This document shows, in pieces, positions 27,231 to 35,322 of a stretch of DNA of 64,000 nt. Location: assembly GCF_900105755.1 (NCBI RefSeq), contig NZ_FNTQ01000001.1:5084001-5148000 (forward strand), read 5' to 3'. Below the pieces are notes generated by a model. It saw nothing but the letters and a program-made list of their open reading frames with translations, made no database searches and was not told where the DNA came from. The stretch is from Streptomyces sp. Ag109_O5-10 (lineage in GTDB: Bacteria > Actinomycetota > Actinomycetes > Streptomycetales > Streptomycetaceae). The position numbers were made by a program, and so were the translations under genes. Position 1 is the stretch's first letter. Each line of letters opens with the position of its first letter.

Positions 27231-28171
27231 CAGCGGGTTACCTCCGGAGTAGTCGTCGTCTTCAACAAGTCCTGGGCCAGCAGGCCCGCGCCCAGGCAGC
27301 CGGCCGTGTCCCCGAGTTCGGCCGGGACGATCGTCGGCAGTTTCTGGAACGTCACCCGGTGCTCCACGGCCTCGCGCAGAGGCCCGAACAGGGCGTCCCC
27401 CGCCTCCGCCAGGCCGCCGCCGATGATGAGGACCCGTGGGTCCAGCAGGGTGAGGGCCGTGACCAGGCCGTCGGCCAGAGCCGCCACCGCGTCGCCCCAC
27501 ACCCGGACGGCGTTCGGGTCGCCGGACGTGACCGCCTTGGCGCAGTCCGCCGCGTCCACGGCCGGGTCGCCGACGGCCTTCGCCCACGCCTCGCTCACCG
27601 CGGCCGCCGACGCGTACCGCTCCAGGCAGCCGCGCTGCCCGCACGGACAGGGGGCACCCTGCGGCCGTACGACGACATGGCCGATCTCGCCCGCGAAGCC
27701 GTGCGCGCCCGGCTCCACCCGGCCGTCCAGGCCGAAGCCGCCCGCGATCCCGGTGCCGAGGGCCACGAAGAAGTAGCGGTCCGCGCCCCGGCCCGCGCCG
27801 AGCCTGCCCTCCGCCAGACCGCCGGTACGGACGTCGTGGCCGAGGGCGACCGGGATGCCGAGGCGGTCGGCGAGGAGGGTGCGCAGCGGGACGTCGCGCC
27901 AGCCGAGGTTGGCCGAGTAGACCGCGGTTCCGGCCTGCTCGTCCACGATTCCGGGGACCGCGAGGCCGGCCGCGGACGCCGGCTCGCCGAGGTGCTGCGC
28001 GCCGTACGCCTGCAGCTCGGCGGCGAAGTCGAGGATGGCGGTGACGACGGCGTCGGGGCCGCGGTCCCGGCCGGTCGCCCGGCGGTCCCGGTGGAGCAGC
28101 TCGCCGTCCGGGCCGACCAGCGCGGCCTTCATTCCGGTGCCGCCCACGTCCAGGGCGATGACATGTCTCAC
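27230..28171 (-). CDS. nagK: ROK-family N-acetylglucosamine kinase
   Basis: 313 aa. ROK features: the ATP motif LDVGGTGMKAALVG at the N-terminus, ALGTGIAGGFGLDG, EIGHVVV and the zinc-binding CPCGQRGCLE (about 158-167). It phosphorylates GlcNAc (glucose is the alternative for ROK kinases), feeding NagA, with which it is translationally coupled. Start ATG 28171. The promoter region carries two dre-like boxes shared with the divergent sugar-binding gene. Confidence 0.92.
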   Translation of the reverse strand: MRHVIALDVGGTGMKAALVGPDGELLHRDRRATGRDRGPDAVVTAILDFAAELQAYGAQHLGEPASAAGLAVPGIVDEQAGTAVYSANLGWRDVPLRTLLADRLGIPVALGHDVRTGGLAEGRLGAGRGADRYFFVALGTGIAGGFGLDGRVEPGAHGFAGEIGHVVVRPQGAPCPCGQRGCLERYASAAAVSEAWAKAVGDPAVDAADCAKAVTSGDPNAVRVWGDAVAALADGLVTALTLLDPRVLIIGGGLAEAGDALFGPLREAVEHRVTFQKLPTIVPAELGDTAGCLGAGLLAQDLLKTTTTPEVTR

Positions 28172-28200
28172 GGGAACAGTGTGGCCCGTCGACCCGCAAG

Positions 28201-28231
28201 AGGTCTAGTCCACTTACGTGGTGTAGACCTT
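28201..28231. promoter_or_regulatory. Paired dre-like (DasR) operators between nagK and sugar-binding gene
   Basis: AGGTCTAGTCCAC and GTGGTGTAGACCT are exact inverted copies in the 7-bp and 4-bp arms around a 4-bp centre. Each half resembles the DasR site ACTGGTCTAGACCACT (core TGGTxTAGACC). The pair sits between the divergent starts at 28171 and 28281. NagKA control by DasR is established in Streptomyces; this instance is inferred. Confidence 0.75.
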
Positions 28232-28280
28232 ATAGGTCAGACGTATTGAACGGCGAGACAGCGGGACAGGGGCAGTAGAC

Positions 28281-29570
28281 GTGCGGCGGCGTAGGGCAGG
28301 AATGATCGCGGTGGTGTCCGCAACGGGCATGACCGCGGTCCTCGGTGGGTGCGGGACGACGGGATCCTCGGACGTCACCCTCAGACTCGTCGCCGCCGAC
28401 TACGGAGACTCCGCCGCCAACAGCTCCCAGAAGTACTGGGACAAGCTGGCCAGGGCGTACGAGGCCCAGCACTCCGACGTGAAGGTCGACGTCACCGTCT
28501 ACTCGTGGAACGACGTCGACCGCAAGGTCAAGGACATGGTCGACGCCGGCCACGCCCCCGACCTGGCGCAGATCGGCGCGTACGCCGACTACGCGGCCGC
28601 CGGCAAGCTGTACGAGGCCGGCGACCTGCTCTCCATCCCGGTCCAGGCCGACTTCCCGTCCCAGCTCGCCGAGGCGGGCCAGTGGAACCACGCGCAGTAC
28701 GGCATACCCTTCGCCGCCTCCACGCGCGTCCTCTTCTACAACAAGACCCTCTTCTCCCAGGCCGGCATCACCACCCCGCCCACCACCTGGGACGAGCTCG
28801 AAGCCGACGCGGAGGCGCTCAAGGCGAACGGCGTGAAGTACCCGTACGCGCTGCCGCTCGGCCCCGAGGAGGCGCAGGCGGAGACCATGCAGTGGCTGCT
28901 CAGCGGCGGCAGCGGCTACACCGACGACACCGGCACGTACACGATCGACTCCTCGCAGAACATCGACACCCTCACCTGGCTCAAGGACGACCTGGTCGGC
29001 AAGGGACTGACGGGTCCGGTGGCCCCCGGCAAGCTGAACCGCGCGACCGCGTTCGCCGCCTTCGCCGACGGCCAGGTCGGCATGCTCAACGGCCACCCCA
29101 CGCTGATCAAGCAGGCCGAGAAGAAGGGCGTCAAGTTCGGCACGGTCCCGATGCCGGCCCGCGCCGGGCAGAGCACCAGCACCGCGTCCCTGGGCGTCGC
29201 CGACTGGATGGCGGCGTTCAAGCAGAACGGCCACGCCGAGCAGGTCGGCGACTTCCTGAACTACGTCTACAGCGAGAAGAACGTCCTCGCCTTCTCCCGC
29301 GAGTACGGCCTGCTGCCCGTCACCACGTCCGCGTCCCAGGCGATGACCGACTCCACCCGGGCCGAGGACAAGCAGCTGCGTCCCTTCCTGGAGCAGCTGC
29401 CCACCTCGCAGCTCTACCCGGCGGGCAAGACCTCCTGGGCGGCGATCAGCGCCGACATCAAGAACCAGATCGGTGCCGCGGTGAGCCCGACCGGCGACCC
29501 CACCGGTGTCCTCACCCGGATCCAGGCCGAGGCGGCGACGGCCGACAGCCGTACGCTCGGGACCCGCTGA
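28281..29570 (+). CDS. Sugar-binding lipoprotein of an ABC importer
   Basis: 429 aa. Lipoprotein signal with lipobox VLGGC, Cys24. Type-1 solute-binding fold: VTLRLVAADYG, YWDKLARAYEAQH (about 55), GHAPDLAQIG and GIPFAASTRVLFYNKTLF. No permease genes follow, so it must share permeases encoded elsewhere and probably MsiK. The dre-like pair upstream suggests an amino-sugar ligand (GlcNAc or chitobiose), but this is inferred. Start GTG 28281. Confidence 0.9.
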   Translation: MRRRRAGMIAVVSATGMTAVLGGCGTTGSSDVTLRLVAADYGDSAANSSQKYWDKLARAYEAQHSDVKVDVTVYSWNDVDRKVKDMVDAGHAPDLAQIGAYADYAAAGKLYEAGDLLSIPVQADFPSQLAEAGQWNHAQYGIPFAASTRVLFYNKTLFSQAGITTPPTTWDELEADAEALKANGVKYPYALPLGPEEAQAETMQWLLSGGSGYTDDTGTYTIDSSQNIDTLTWLKDDLVGKGLTGPVAPGKLNRATAFAAFADGQVGMLNGHPTLIKQAEKKGVKFGTVPMPARAGQSTSTASLGVADWMAAFKQNGHAEQVGDFLNYVYSEKNVLAFSREYGLLPVTTSASQAMTDSTRAEDKQLRPFLEQLPTSQLYPAGKTSWAAISADIKNQIGAAVSPTGDPTGVLTRIQAEAATADSRTLGTR

Positions 29571-29587
29571 GCGTTACGGTTCTCGCC

Positions 29588-29821
29588 ATGGACCGGCACG
29601 AACTGGGCGCGCGCGAGCAGGCCATCCTCGCCCTCGAACGCCGGGGCTTTCCCAGCCCCGGCGCGAAGGAACGCGCGATACGCGAGGAACTGGACCTGGC
29701 TCCGGTGCGCTATTACCAGCTACTGAACGCCCTGCTGGACGACGAGGGGGCGCTGGCCCACGACCCGGTGACGGTGAATCGGCTGCGGAGGGTACGGGAC
29801 GCGCGCCGCTCGGAGCGCTGA
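29588..29821 (+). CDS. DUF3263 family small protein
   Basis: 77 aa. The whole protein matches the small HTH-like DUF3263 pattern (REQAILALERRGFPSPGAKE, then ELDLAPVRYYQLLNALL). Probably a DNA-binding protein, as the family resembles sigma-factor region 4. ATG 29588. It follows the sugar-binding gene by 17 bp. Confidence 0.85.
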   Translation: MDRHELGAREQAILALERRGFPSPGAKERAIREELDLAPVRYYQLLNALLDDEGALAHDPVTVNRLRRVRDARRSER

Positions 29822-29835
29822 GCCGGCGGTTCTTC

Positions 29836-29893
29836 GCCCCCGCCGCCCCCAGCCTTCGGCCGGGGGCTCCAGCGCCCCTGACGGGGCGCTGTC
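29836..29893. repeat. Dispersed repeat copy upstream of otsB
   Basis: CCCCCAGCCTTCGGCCGGGGGC is followed by AGCGCCCCTGACGGGGCGCTGT. The two hairpins are the same modules as in the other copies, in reverse order relative to 30820. It can terminate the preceding gene. Confidence 0.75.
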
Positions 29894-29923
29894 CTGGACC
29901 CCCGACGGGATAGTGTCGGGCTC

Positions 29924-30775
29924 ATGGGAACCCACATCACGGAACCCCTTCCGACGCCCCGCACCGCCGCCGGTCGCGACGGCCTCGCCGCGCTCCTCGC
30001 ACGTCCCGGCACGGCCCTCGTCGGGCTCGACTTCGACGGGACGCTCGCGCCGATCGTCGCCGACCCCGAGCAGGCGCGGGCGCATCCGGACGCCGTGCCG
30101 GTGCTGGCCGCGCTCGCCCCGAAGGTGGCCGCGGTCGCCGTCGTCACCGGCCGCCCGGCCGAGGTGGCCGTCCGCTACGGCGGCTTCGCGGGCGTGCCCG
30201 GCCTGGAACACCTCGTCGTCCTCGGGCACTACGGCGCCGAACGCTGGGACGCGGCGACCGGCGAGCTCACCGCGCCGCCCCCGCACCCCGGCATCGCCGC
30301 CGTCCGCGCCGAACTCCCCGCCCTCCTCGACCGCGCCGGCGCCTCGCACGGCACCTGGATCGAGGAGAAGGGCCGGGCGATCGCGGTCCACACCCGCCGC
30401 GCCCCCGATCCCCAGGCCACCTTCGAGACCCTCCGTGAGCCCCTCACCGATCTCGCCACCCGGCACGGCCTGATCGTCGAACCGGGCCGCCTCGTCCTGG
30501 AACTCCGTCCCCCGGGCATGGACAAGGGCGTGGCCCTGCGCGAGTACGCACGGCACATGGACGCCGGCGCGATCCTCTACGCCGGCGACGACCTGGGCGA
30601 CATCCCCGCCTTCGCCGCCGTCGAGAAACTCCGCGAGGAGGGCGTCCCGGGCCTGCTGGTATGCAGCGGCAGCACAGAGGTGACCGAACTGGCGGACCGG
30701 GCCGACGTGGTGGTGGACGGCCCGGAGGGAGTGGTCAGACTGCTGAGGAGTCTGGCCGCACTGAGTGCTTCATGA
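29924..30775 (+). CDS. otsB: Trehalose-6-phosphate phosphatase
   Basis: 283 aa, HAD superfamily. Motif I is LVGLDFDGTLAPIV (nucleophile Asp at about 33), motif II contains VVTGRP, and motif IV is YAGDDLGDIPAF near 225. It dephosphorylates trehalose-6-P made by the converging otsA. ATG 29924. Confidence 0.94.
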   Translation: MGTHITEPLPTPRTAAGRDGLAALLARPGTALVGLDFDGTLAPIVADPEQARAHPDAVPVLAALAPKVAAVAVVTGRPAEVAVRYGGFAGVPGLEHLVVLGHYGAERWDAATGELTAPPPHPGIAAVRAELPALLDRAGASHGTWIEEKGRAIAVHTRRAPDPQATFETLREPLTDLATRHGLIVEPGRLVLELRPPGMDKGVALREYARHMDAGAILYAGDDLGDIPAFAAVEKLREEGVPGLLVCSGSTEVTELADRADVVVDGPEGVVRLLRSLAALSAS

Positions 30776-30780
30776 CTTGT

Positions 30781-30900
30781 GGCGCCCCGTAACCGAAGCG
30801 CCCCGTAACTGAAGCGCCCCGTAAGGGGCGCTGGGGGTACCCCCGGCCGAAGGCCGGGGGAGGAACTGCGCGACCAGCCCCCACCGCCCCGCAGTCGAAC
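30781..30900. repeat. Dispersed repeat with a triplicated 16-bp module
   Basis: GCGCCCCGTAA occurs three times with 16-bp spacing (from 30782), then GGGGCGCTGG, the CCCCCGGCC-GAA-GGCCGGGGG hairpin and AACTGCGCGACCAGCCCCCA. It separates the converging otsB and otsA genes. Confidence 0.85.
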
Positions 30901-30912
30901 CACTACCCGGGC

Positions 30913-32349
30913 CTACCCGCCCAACGCCCTGAGCTGCTCAAGGAACCAGGCCGTCGGCGGCAACGCCGTAGCCGCCTCGGCCAGCCGCTTGCACCGCTCC
31001 GCCCGCTCCCCCACCGGCATGGCCAGCGCCCGCGCCAACGCGTCCGCCGTCCCCCCGATGTCGTACGGGTTCACGACCACCGCGTCCTCGCCCAGCTCCT
31101 CGTACGCCCCGGCCTCCCGCGACAGCACGAGCACGCACCCCTCGTCCGACACCACCGGGATCTCCTTCGCCACCAGGTTCATGCCGTCCCGGATGGGGTT
31201 CACCAGCGCCACGTCGGCCAGCCGGTACGCCGCCAGCGACCGTGCGAAGTCGTCCTTGACGTGCAGCACCACCGGCGTCCAACCCGCCGTCCCGTAAGCG
31301 GCGTTGATCTCGTCCGCGACCCGCTGCACCTCCGCCGTGTAGTCGCGGTACACGGACAGGTCCTGCCGCGACGGGTACGCGAACGCGACATGCACCACGC
31401 GCTCCCGCCACTCGGGGTGGTCGTCGAGCAGCTGCCGGTACGCCAGCAGCCCCCGCACGATGTTCTTCGACAGCTCCGTCCGGTCGACCCGGACGATCGT
31501 CTTCCGCCCCTCGCCGCCGATCTCCTCCCGCAACGCCCGCATCCGCTCGTCCACGTCCGGCTCGTGCGACCGCTTCCGCAAGAAGTCCGCGTCGGCGCCC
31601 AGCCCGTGCACCCCGATCCGGGTGTCCGAGGAGGGGATCCCCGGCCCCAGCACCGCATGACAGCAGTCCACGAACGCGTCCGCCCACCGCCGCGTCAGGA
31701 ACGCCGCGTGGTCGGCGCCGAGGATCCCGCTGAGCAGCTCGGCCGCGATGTCGTCGGGGAGGAGCCGGAAGTAGTCCGGCGGCGCCCAGGGGGTGTGGGA
31801 GAAGTGGCCGATGCGCAGGTCCGGGCGGAGCTGCCGCAGCATCCTGGGGGCGAGCGCCAGGTGGTAGTCCTGGATGACCACCACCGCCCCCTGGCCCGCC
31901 TCCTCCGCCAGCGCCTGCGCGAAGGCGCGGTTGTAGGCCTGGTACGACCCCCACTGGCGCCGGAACTCCGCGTCGAAGACCGGTTCCAGCGGGGTCTGGT
32001 AGAGCATGTGGTGGACGAACCAGAGGACCGAGTTCGCGATGCCGTTGTACGCGTCGGCGAACACGTCCGCGTCGATGTCGAGCATCCGGACCTGCTGCCC
32101 GCCGGTGTCCCCGGCCGGCAGCCGGCCGCCGTCGGCCCGCCGCACCGCCTCACGGTCGCCGTCGCCCAGCGCCGCGCACACCCACACCGCGTTCGCGTCC
32201 GGCCCGATGGCCGACAGCCCCGAGACCAGCCCGCCGCCGCCCCGTTTGGCGTACAGGGAACCGTCTTCGCGCTGCTCGTACGAGACCGGGCCGCGGTTCG
32301 AGGCGACGAGCACCTCGGCACCGCCGGTGGAAGCCATGGGGGAAGCCAT
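30913..32349 (-). CDS. otsA: Trehalose-6-phosphate synthase
   Basis: 478 aa, GT20 family (GT-B fold). UDP-glucose plus glucose-6-P gives trehalose-6-P. Family elements: LVASNRGPVSY and GGGGLVSGL (N-terminal), VWVHD-equivalent VVIQDYHLALAPRMLR, GHFSHTPWAPPDYFRLLP, RVDRTELSKNI and a C-terminal LVNPIRDGMNLVAKE. ATG 32349 is given; the frame opens at 32358 and ATG 32337 is also possible. gpgS lies upstream on the same strand. Confidence 0.94.
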   Translation of the reverse strand: MASPMASTGGAEVLVASNRGPVSYEQREDGSLYAKRGGGGLVSGLSAIGPDANAVWVCAALGDGDREAVRRADGGRLPAGDTGGQQVRMLDIDADVFADAYNGIANSVLWFVHHMLYQTPLEPVFDAEFRRQWGSYQAYNRAFAQALAEEAGQGAVVVIQDYHLALAPRMLRQLRPDLRIGHFSHTPWAPPDYFRLLPDDIAAELLSGILGADHAAFLTRRWADAFVDCCHAVLGPGIPSSDTRIGVHGLGADADFLRKRSHEPDVDERMRALREEIGGEGRKTIVRVDRTELSKNIVRGLLAYRQLLDDHPEWRERVVHVAFAYPSRQDLSVYRDYTAEVQRVADEINAAYGTAGWTPVVLHVKDDFARSLAAYRLADVALVNPIRDGMNLVAKEIPVVSDEGCVLVLSREAGAYEELGEDAVVVNPYDIGGTADALARALAMPVGERAERCKRLAEAATALPPTAWFLEQLRALGG

Positions 32350-32431
32350 ACGCCACAACCTAGCCCGGCCCGTAAACGCTCAAACGTACGGCCGTGTCCG
32401 ACGCGCCGCCGTATACGGCCGTACGACGAAG

Positions 32432-33424
32432 TCACGCCACCTTGCGCTCGGCGTACTCCGTGATCTCCACCATCGGCGGCCGTTCCTCCGTGTCCACCGA
32501 GTACGTGCGCGGTTCGAAGCCGTCCTCGCCCCGTTCGAACTGGGTGAGCGAGGGCCGGATCAGGTGGCCGCGGGCCAGCCGGAGCTGGGCGGTGCGGTAG
32601 ATCGCGGCGGACATCCGGCCGAGGGCCTGGCCGTCCTGGTGGCGGTGCTTGCGGACGCCGACGTCGACCTGCGCGAGGGCGTCCAGGCCGGCCAGGTGCA
32701 GGGCGTCGACCAGCATGCCCAGCTCGATGCCGTAGCCGACCGGGAAGGGGAGCTGTTCCAGCAGCGAGCGGCGGGCCGCGTACTCGCCGCCGAGCGGCTG
32801 GACGAAGCCCGCCAGCTGCGGCCAGTGCATGTTCAGCAGCGGGCGGGCCATCAGCTCGGTGACCCGGCCGCCCTGCCCGGCGGCGCCGCCGAGCGGGCGG
32901 TCGTACATCGCCTTGACGAGGTCCACGCCCGGCTCGGTGAGGAGCGGGCCGACGATGCCGGTGACGAAGTCGGAGGAGAACTCCCGCAGGTCGGCGTCGA
33001 CGAAGCACACGATGTCCCCGGTGGTGACCAGGAGGGAGCGCCAGAGGACCTCGCCCTTGCCGGGGACGGCGGGGATGCGGGGCAGGATCGCGTCGCGGTG
33101 CACGACGCGGGCGCCGGCGGCCGCGGCGACGGCCGCCGTACGGTCGGTGGAGCCGGAGTCGACGACCACGATCTCGTCGACGAGCGGCACCTGCTGCATC
33201 AGGTCGTGGCGGATGATCGCGACGATGTCGCCGACGGTCTCCTCCTCGTTGAGCGCGGGCAGCACGACGCTGACCGTCTGCCCGGAGGACCTTTTGGCGG
33301 CCATGATCCGGTGCAGGGGACGATCGGTTACGGACCAGGAGCGGGTGGCCAGCCAGCGCTCGACTTCTTCCAGCACGGTCAGCGGCTCCTCACTGTCACG
33401 GCCACACGACGACGTGTGATCCAT
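32432..33424 (-). CDS. gpgS: Glucosyl-3-phosphoglycerate synthase
   Basis: 330 aa, GT81 family (GT-A fold). Transfers glucose to 3-phosphoglycerate, the first step to glucosylglycerate. Signatures: VVLPALNEEETVGDIV (about 53-68), the donor/metal motif in CFVDADLREFSSDF, and GGEYAARRSLLEQLPFPVGY in the acceptor region. Neighbouring otsA/otsB also make osmolytes. Start ATG 33424. Confidence 0.92.
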   Translation of the reverse strand: MDHTSSCGRDSEEPLTVLEEVERWLATRSWSVTDRPLHRIMAAKRSSGQTVSVVLPALNEEETVGDIVAIIRHDLMQQVPLVDEIVVVDSGSTDRTAAVAAAAGARVVHRDAILPRIPAVPGKGEVLWRSLLVTTGDIVCFVDADLREFSSDFVTGIVGPLLTEPGVDLVKAMYDRPLGGAAGQGGRVTELMARPLLNMHWPQLAGFVQPLGGEYAARRSLLEQLPFPVGYGIELGMLVDALHLAGLDALAQVDVGVRKHRHQDGQALGRMSAAIYRTAQLRLARGHLIRPSLTQFERGEDGFEPRTYSVDTEERPPMVEITEYAERKVA

Positions 33425-33534
33425 CTCGCGGTACGGACGACTCTCTCAACTGTCCTGGCCTTCGGTTACAGTCTTGAACAACGCCGATGACCATCGCATG
33501 TCCTGGGTGCACCCGGCGTTGACAACCGCATACC

Positions 33535-33653
33535 GCTCATCCAGAGGGGCAGAGGGAAACGGCCCGTTGAAGCCCCGGCAACCCTCCAGTCGGTACTCGT
33601 AGATCGCTGTCGATCACCGCGAGGCTCCCGGCTAGGGAAGGTGCCAAATCCGT
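33535..33653 (+). ncRNA. SAM riboswitch (S-box, SAM-I type)
   Basis: Class-I conserved blocks in order: AGAGGGGCAGAGGGA (33544-33558), ACGGCCCGTTGAAGCCCCGG, CAACCCTCC and GGAAGGTGCCAAATCC near 33636-33651. It binds S-adenosylmethionine and normally switches off methionine-related genes. The controlled gene is a ThrC-family gene plus a sulfur carrier. The arms around AGAG and the KGTGCYAAWTCC element are well preserved; exact ends are approximate. Confidence 0.9.
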
Positions 33654-33676
33654 CTCACGACGAGATGCGTCGTGAG
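33654..33676 (+). promoter_or_regulatory. Hairpin in the riboswitch expression platform
   Basis: A perfect 9-bp inverted repeat (33654-33662 / 33668-33676) with a 5-nt loop. Its 3' arm GTGAGG could alternatively pair with CCTCAC just before the ATG at 33706, enclosing the AGGAG ribosome site (about 33683). This suggests control at translation rather than termination, as no T-run follows. Confidence 0.6.
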
Positions 33677-33705
33677 GAAGATGAGGAGAAAGGGCCTCGC
33701 CTCAC

Positions 33706-34989
33706 ATGGCTGTGCAGACTGTTGCAAGCACCACGGACTCCACCGTCGATCTCGGTCCCGCCGCTGCCCTGAGCTGCCGCGAGTGCGGTCACCGGGTGCC
33801 CCTCGGCCCGGTGTTCGCCTGCGAGGAGTGTTTCGGCCCGCTGGAGATCGCGTACGACTTCTCGGCCTATGACACCGAGGAGCTCCGCAAGCGGATCGAA
33901 GCGGGTCCCGCGAACATCTGGCGCTACGCGCCGCTGCTGCCCGTCCCCGCGGACGTGGCGACCAAGCCGAACATCAACCCCGGCTGGACCAAGCTCGTCA
34001 AGGCGGACAACCTGGCCAGGGAGCTGGGGGTCACCGGCGGGCTGTACGTGAAGGACGACTCCGGCAACCCGACGCACTCCTTCAAGGACCGCGTCGTCGC
34101 CCAGGCCGTCGAGGCCGCCCGCGCCTTCGGCTACACCACCCTCTCCTGCTCCTCCACCGGCAACCTGGCCGGCGCCGTCGGTGCCGCCGCCGCCCGGGCC
34201 GGCCTCCGCTCCTGCGTGTTCATCCCGCACGACCTGGAGCAGGGCAAGGTCGTCATGGCCGCGATCTACGGCGGCGAACTCGTCGGCATCGAGGGCAACT
34301 ACGACGACGTGAACCGGTTCTGCTCCGAGCTGATCGGCGACCCGGCGGGCGAGGGCTGGGGCTTCGTCAACGTCAACCTGCGGCCGTACTACGCGGAGGG
34401 CTCCAAGACCCTGGCGTACGAGATCTGCGAGCAGCTCGGCTGGGAGATCCCGGACCAGCTGGTCGTCCCGATCGCCTCGGGCTCGCAGCTCACGAAGATC
34501 GACAAGGGGCTGCAGGAGCTGATCAAGCTCGGTCTGGTCGAGGACAAGCCGTACAAGATCTTCGGCGCCCAGGCCGAGGGGTGCTCGCCGGTGTCGGTGG
34601 CCTACAAGGAGGGCCACGACGTGGTCCGCCCGCAGAAGCCGAACACCATCGCCAAGTCCCTCGCCATCGGCAACCCGGCCGACGGGCCGTACGTCCTCGA
34701 CATCGCGCGGCGCACCGGCGGTGCGGTGGAGGACGTCACCGACGAGCAGGTCGTCGACGCCATCAAGCTGCTCGCGCGGACCGAGGGAATCTTCGCGGAA
34801 ACCGCCGGCGGAGTGACGGTTGGAGTCACCAAAAAGCTCATTGAGAATGGGTTGATTGATCCGGCCAAGTCGGTCGTTGTACTCAACACCGGTGATGGAC
34901 TCAAGACGCTGGACGCGGTGGCGGGAACCGGACTCACCGCGACCATTCGCCCGAGTCTGGAGTCTTTCCACGAGGCCGGGCTCGCCTGA
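33706..34989 (+). CDS. thrC: Threonine synthase family protein, possible O-phosphohomoserine-dependent homocysteine synthase
   Basis: 427 aa. Fold-type II PLP enzyme of the ThrC family. N-terminal zinc-ribbon-like CRECG...CEECF (about 24-46), PLP lysine in NPTHSFKDRVV (about 122-132), phosphate loop SSTGNLAGA and a C-terminal GDGLKTLD. ThrC converts O-phosphohomoserine to threonine. The SAM riboswitch upstream and the sulfur carrier gene 57 bp downstream are unexpected for threonine synthesis and suggest a role in homocysteine formation. The symbol reflects family only. ATG 33706. Confidence 0.9.
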   Translation: MAVQTVASTTDSTVDLGPAAALSCRECGHRVPLGPVFACEECFGPLEIAYDFSAYDTEELRKRIEAGPANIWRYAPLLPVPADVATKPNINPGWTKLVKADNLARELGVTGGLYVKDDSGNPTHSFKDRVVAQAVEAARAFGYTTLSCSSTGNLAGAVGAAAARAGLRSCVFIPHDLEQGKVVMAAIYGGELVGIEGNYDDVNRFCSELIGDPAGEGWGFVNVNLRPYYAEGSKTLAYEICEQLGWEIPDQLVVPIASGSQLTKIDKGLQELIKLGLVEDKPYKIFGAQAEGCSPVSVAYKEGHDVVRPQKPNTIAKSLAIGNPADGPYVLDIARRTGGAVEDVTDEQVVDAIKLLARTEGIFAETAGGVTVGVTKKLIENGLIDPAKSVVVLNTGDGLKTLDAVAGTGLTATIRPSLESFHEAGLA

Positions 34990-35046
34990 GTCCCCCGAGA
35001 AATAGGGGCGCCGCCCGGAGGGGCCGCCCGGACCGGAGGTAAAAAC

Positions 35047-35322
35047 GTGAGCGTCACCGTTCGCATCCCCACCATCCTGCGCACCTACACCGGTGGCCAG
35101 GCCGAGGTCGCCGCCGAAGGGACCACCCTCGGCGAGGTCATCTCGGACCTGGAGAAGAACCACACCGGTATCTCCGCGCGGGTTCTGGACGACCAGGGCA
35201 AGCTGCGCCGGTTCGTCAACGTGTACGTCAACGACGACGACGTGCGCTTCGAGCAGGGCCTGGAGACCGCCACCCCGGACGGCGCGGGCGTCTCCATCAT
35301 CCCGGCCGTCGCCGGCGGCTGA
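35047..35322 (+). CDS. MoaD/ThiS-family sulfur carrier protein
   Basis: 91 aa, ubiquitin-like fold. The C-terminus ends PAVAGG, the diglycine that is adenylated and converted to a thiocarboxylate. The sequence VRIPTILRTYTGG, a VISDLEKNH helix and FVNVYVNDDDVR match CysO-like proteins, which donate sulfur to cysteine synthase CysM. GTG 35047 has a CGGAGGT ribosome site. It is in an operon with the ThrC-like gene under the SAM riboswitch. Confidence 0.9.
   Translation: MSVTVRIPTILRTYTGGQAEVAAEGTTLGEVISDLEKNHTGISARVLDDQGKLRRFVNVYVNDDDVRFEQGLETATPDGAGVSIIPAVAGG

Noticed and set aside
26004..28199. 731-codon extension of nagA through nagK
   Set aside because: The upstream 320 codons are a shadow of nagK; the TGATG overlap gives a normal coupled start.
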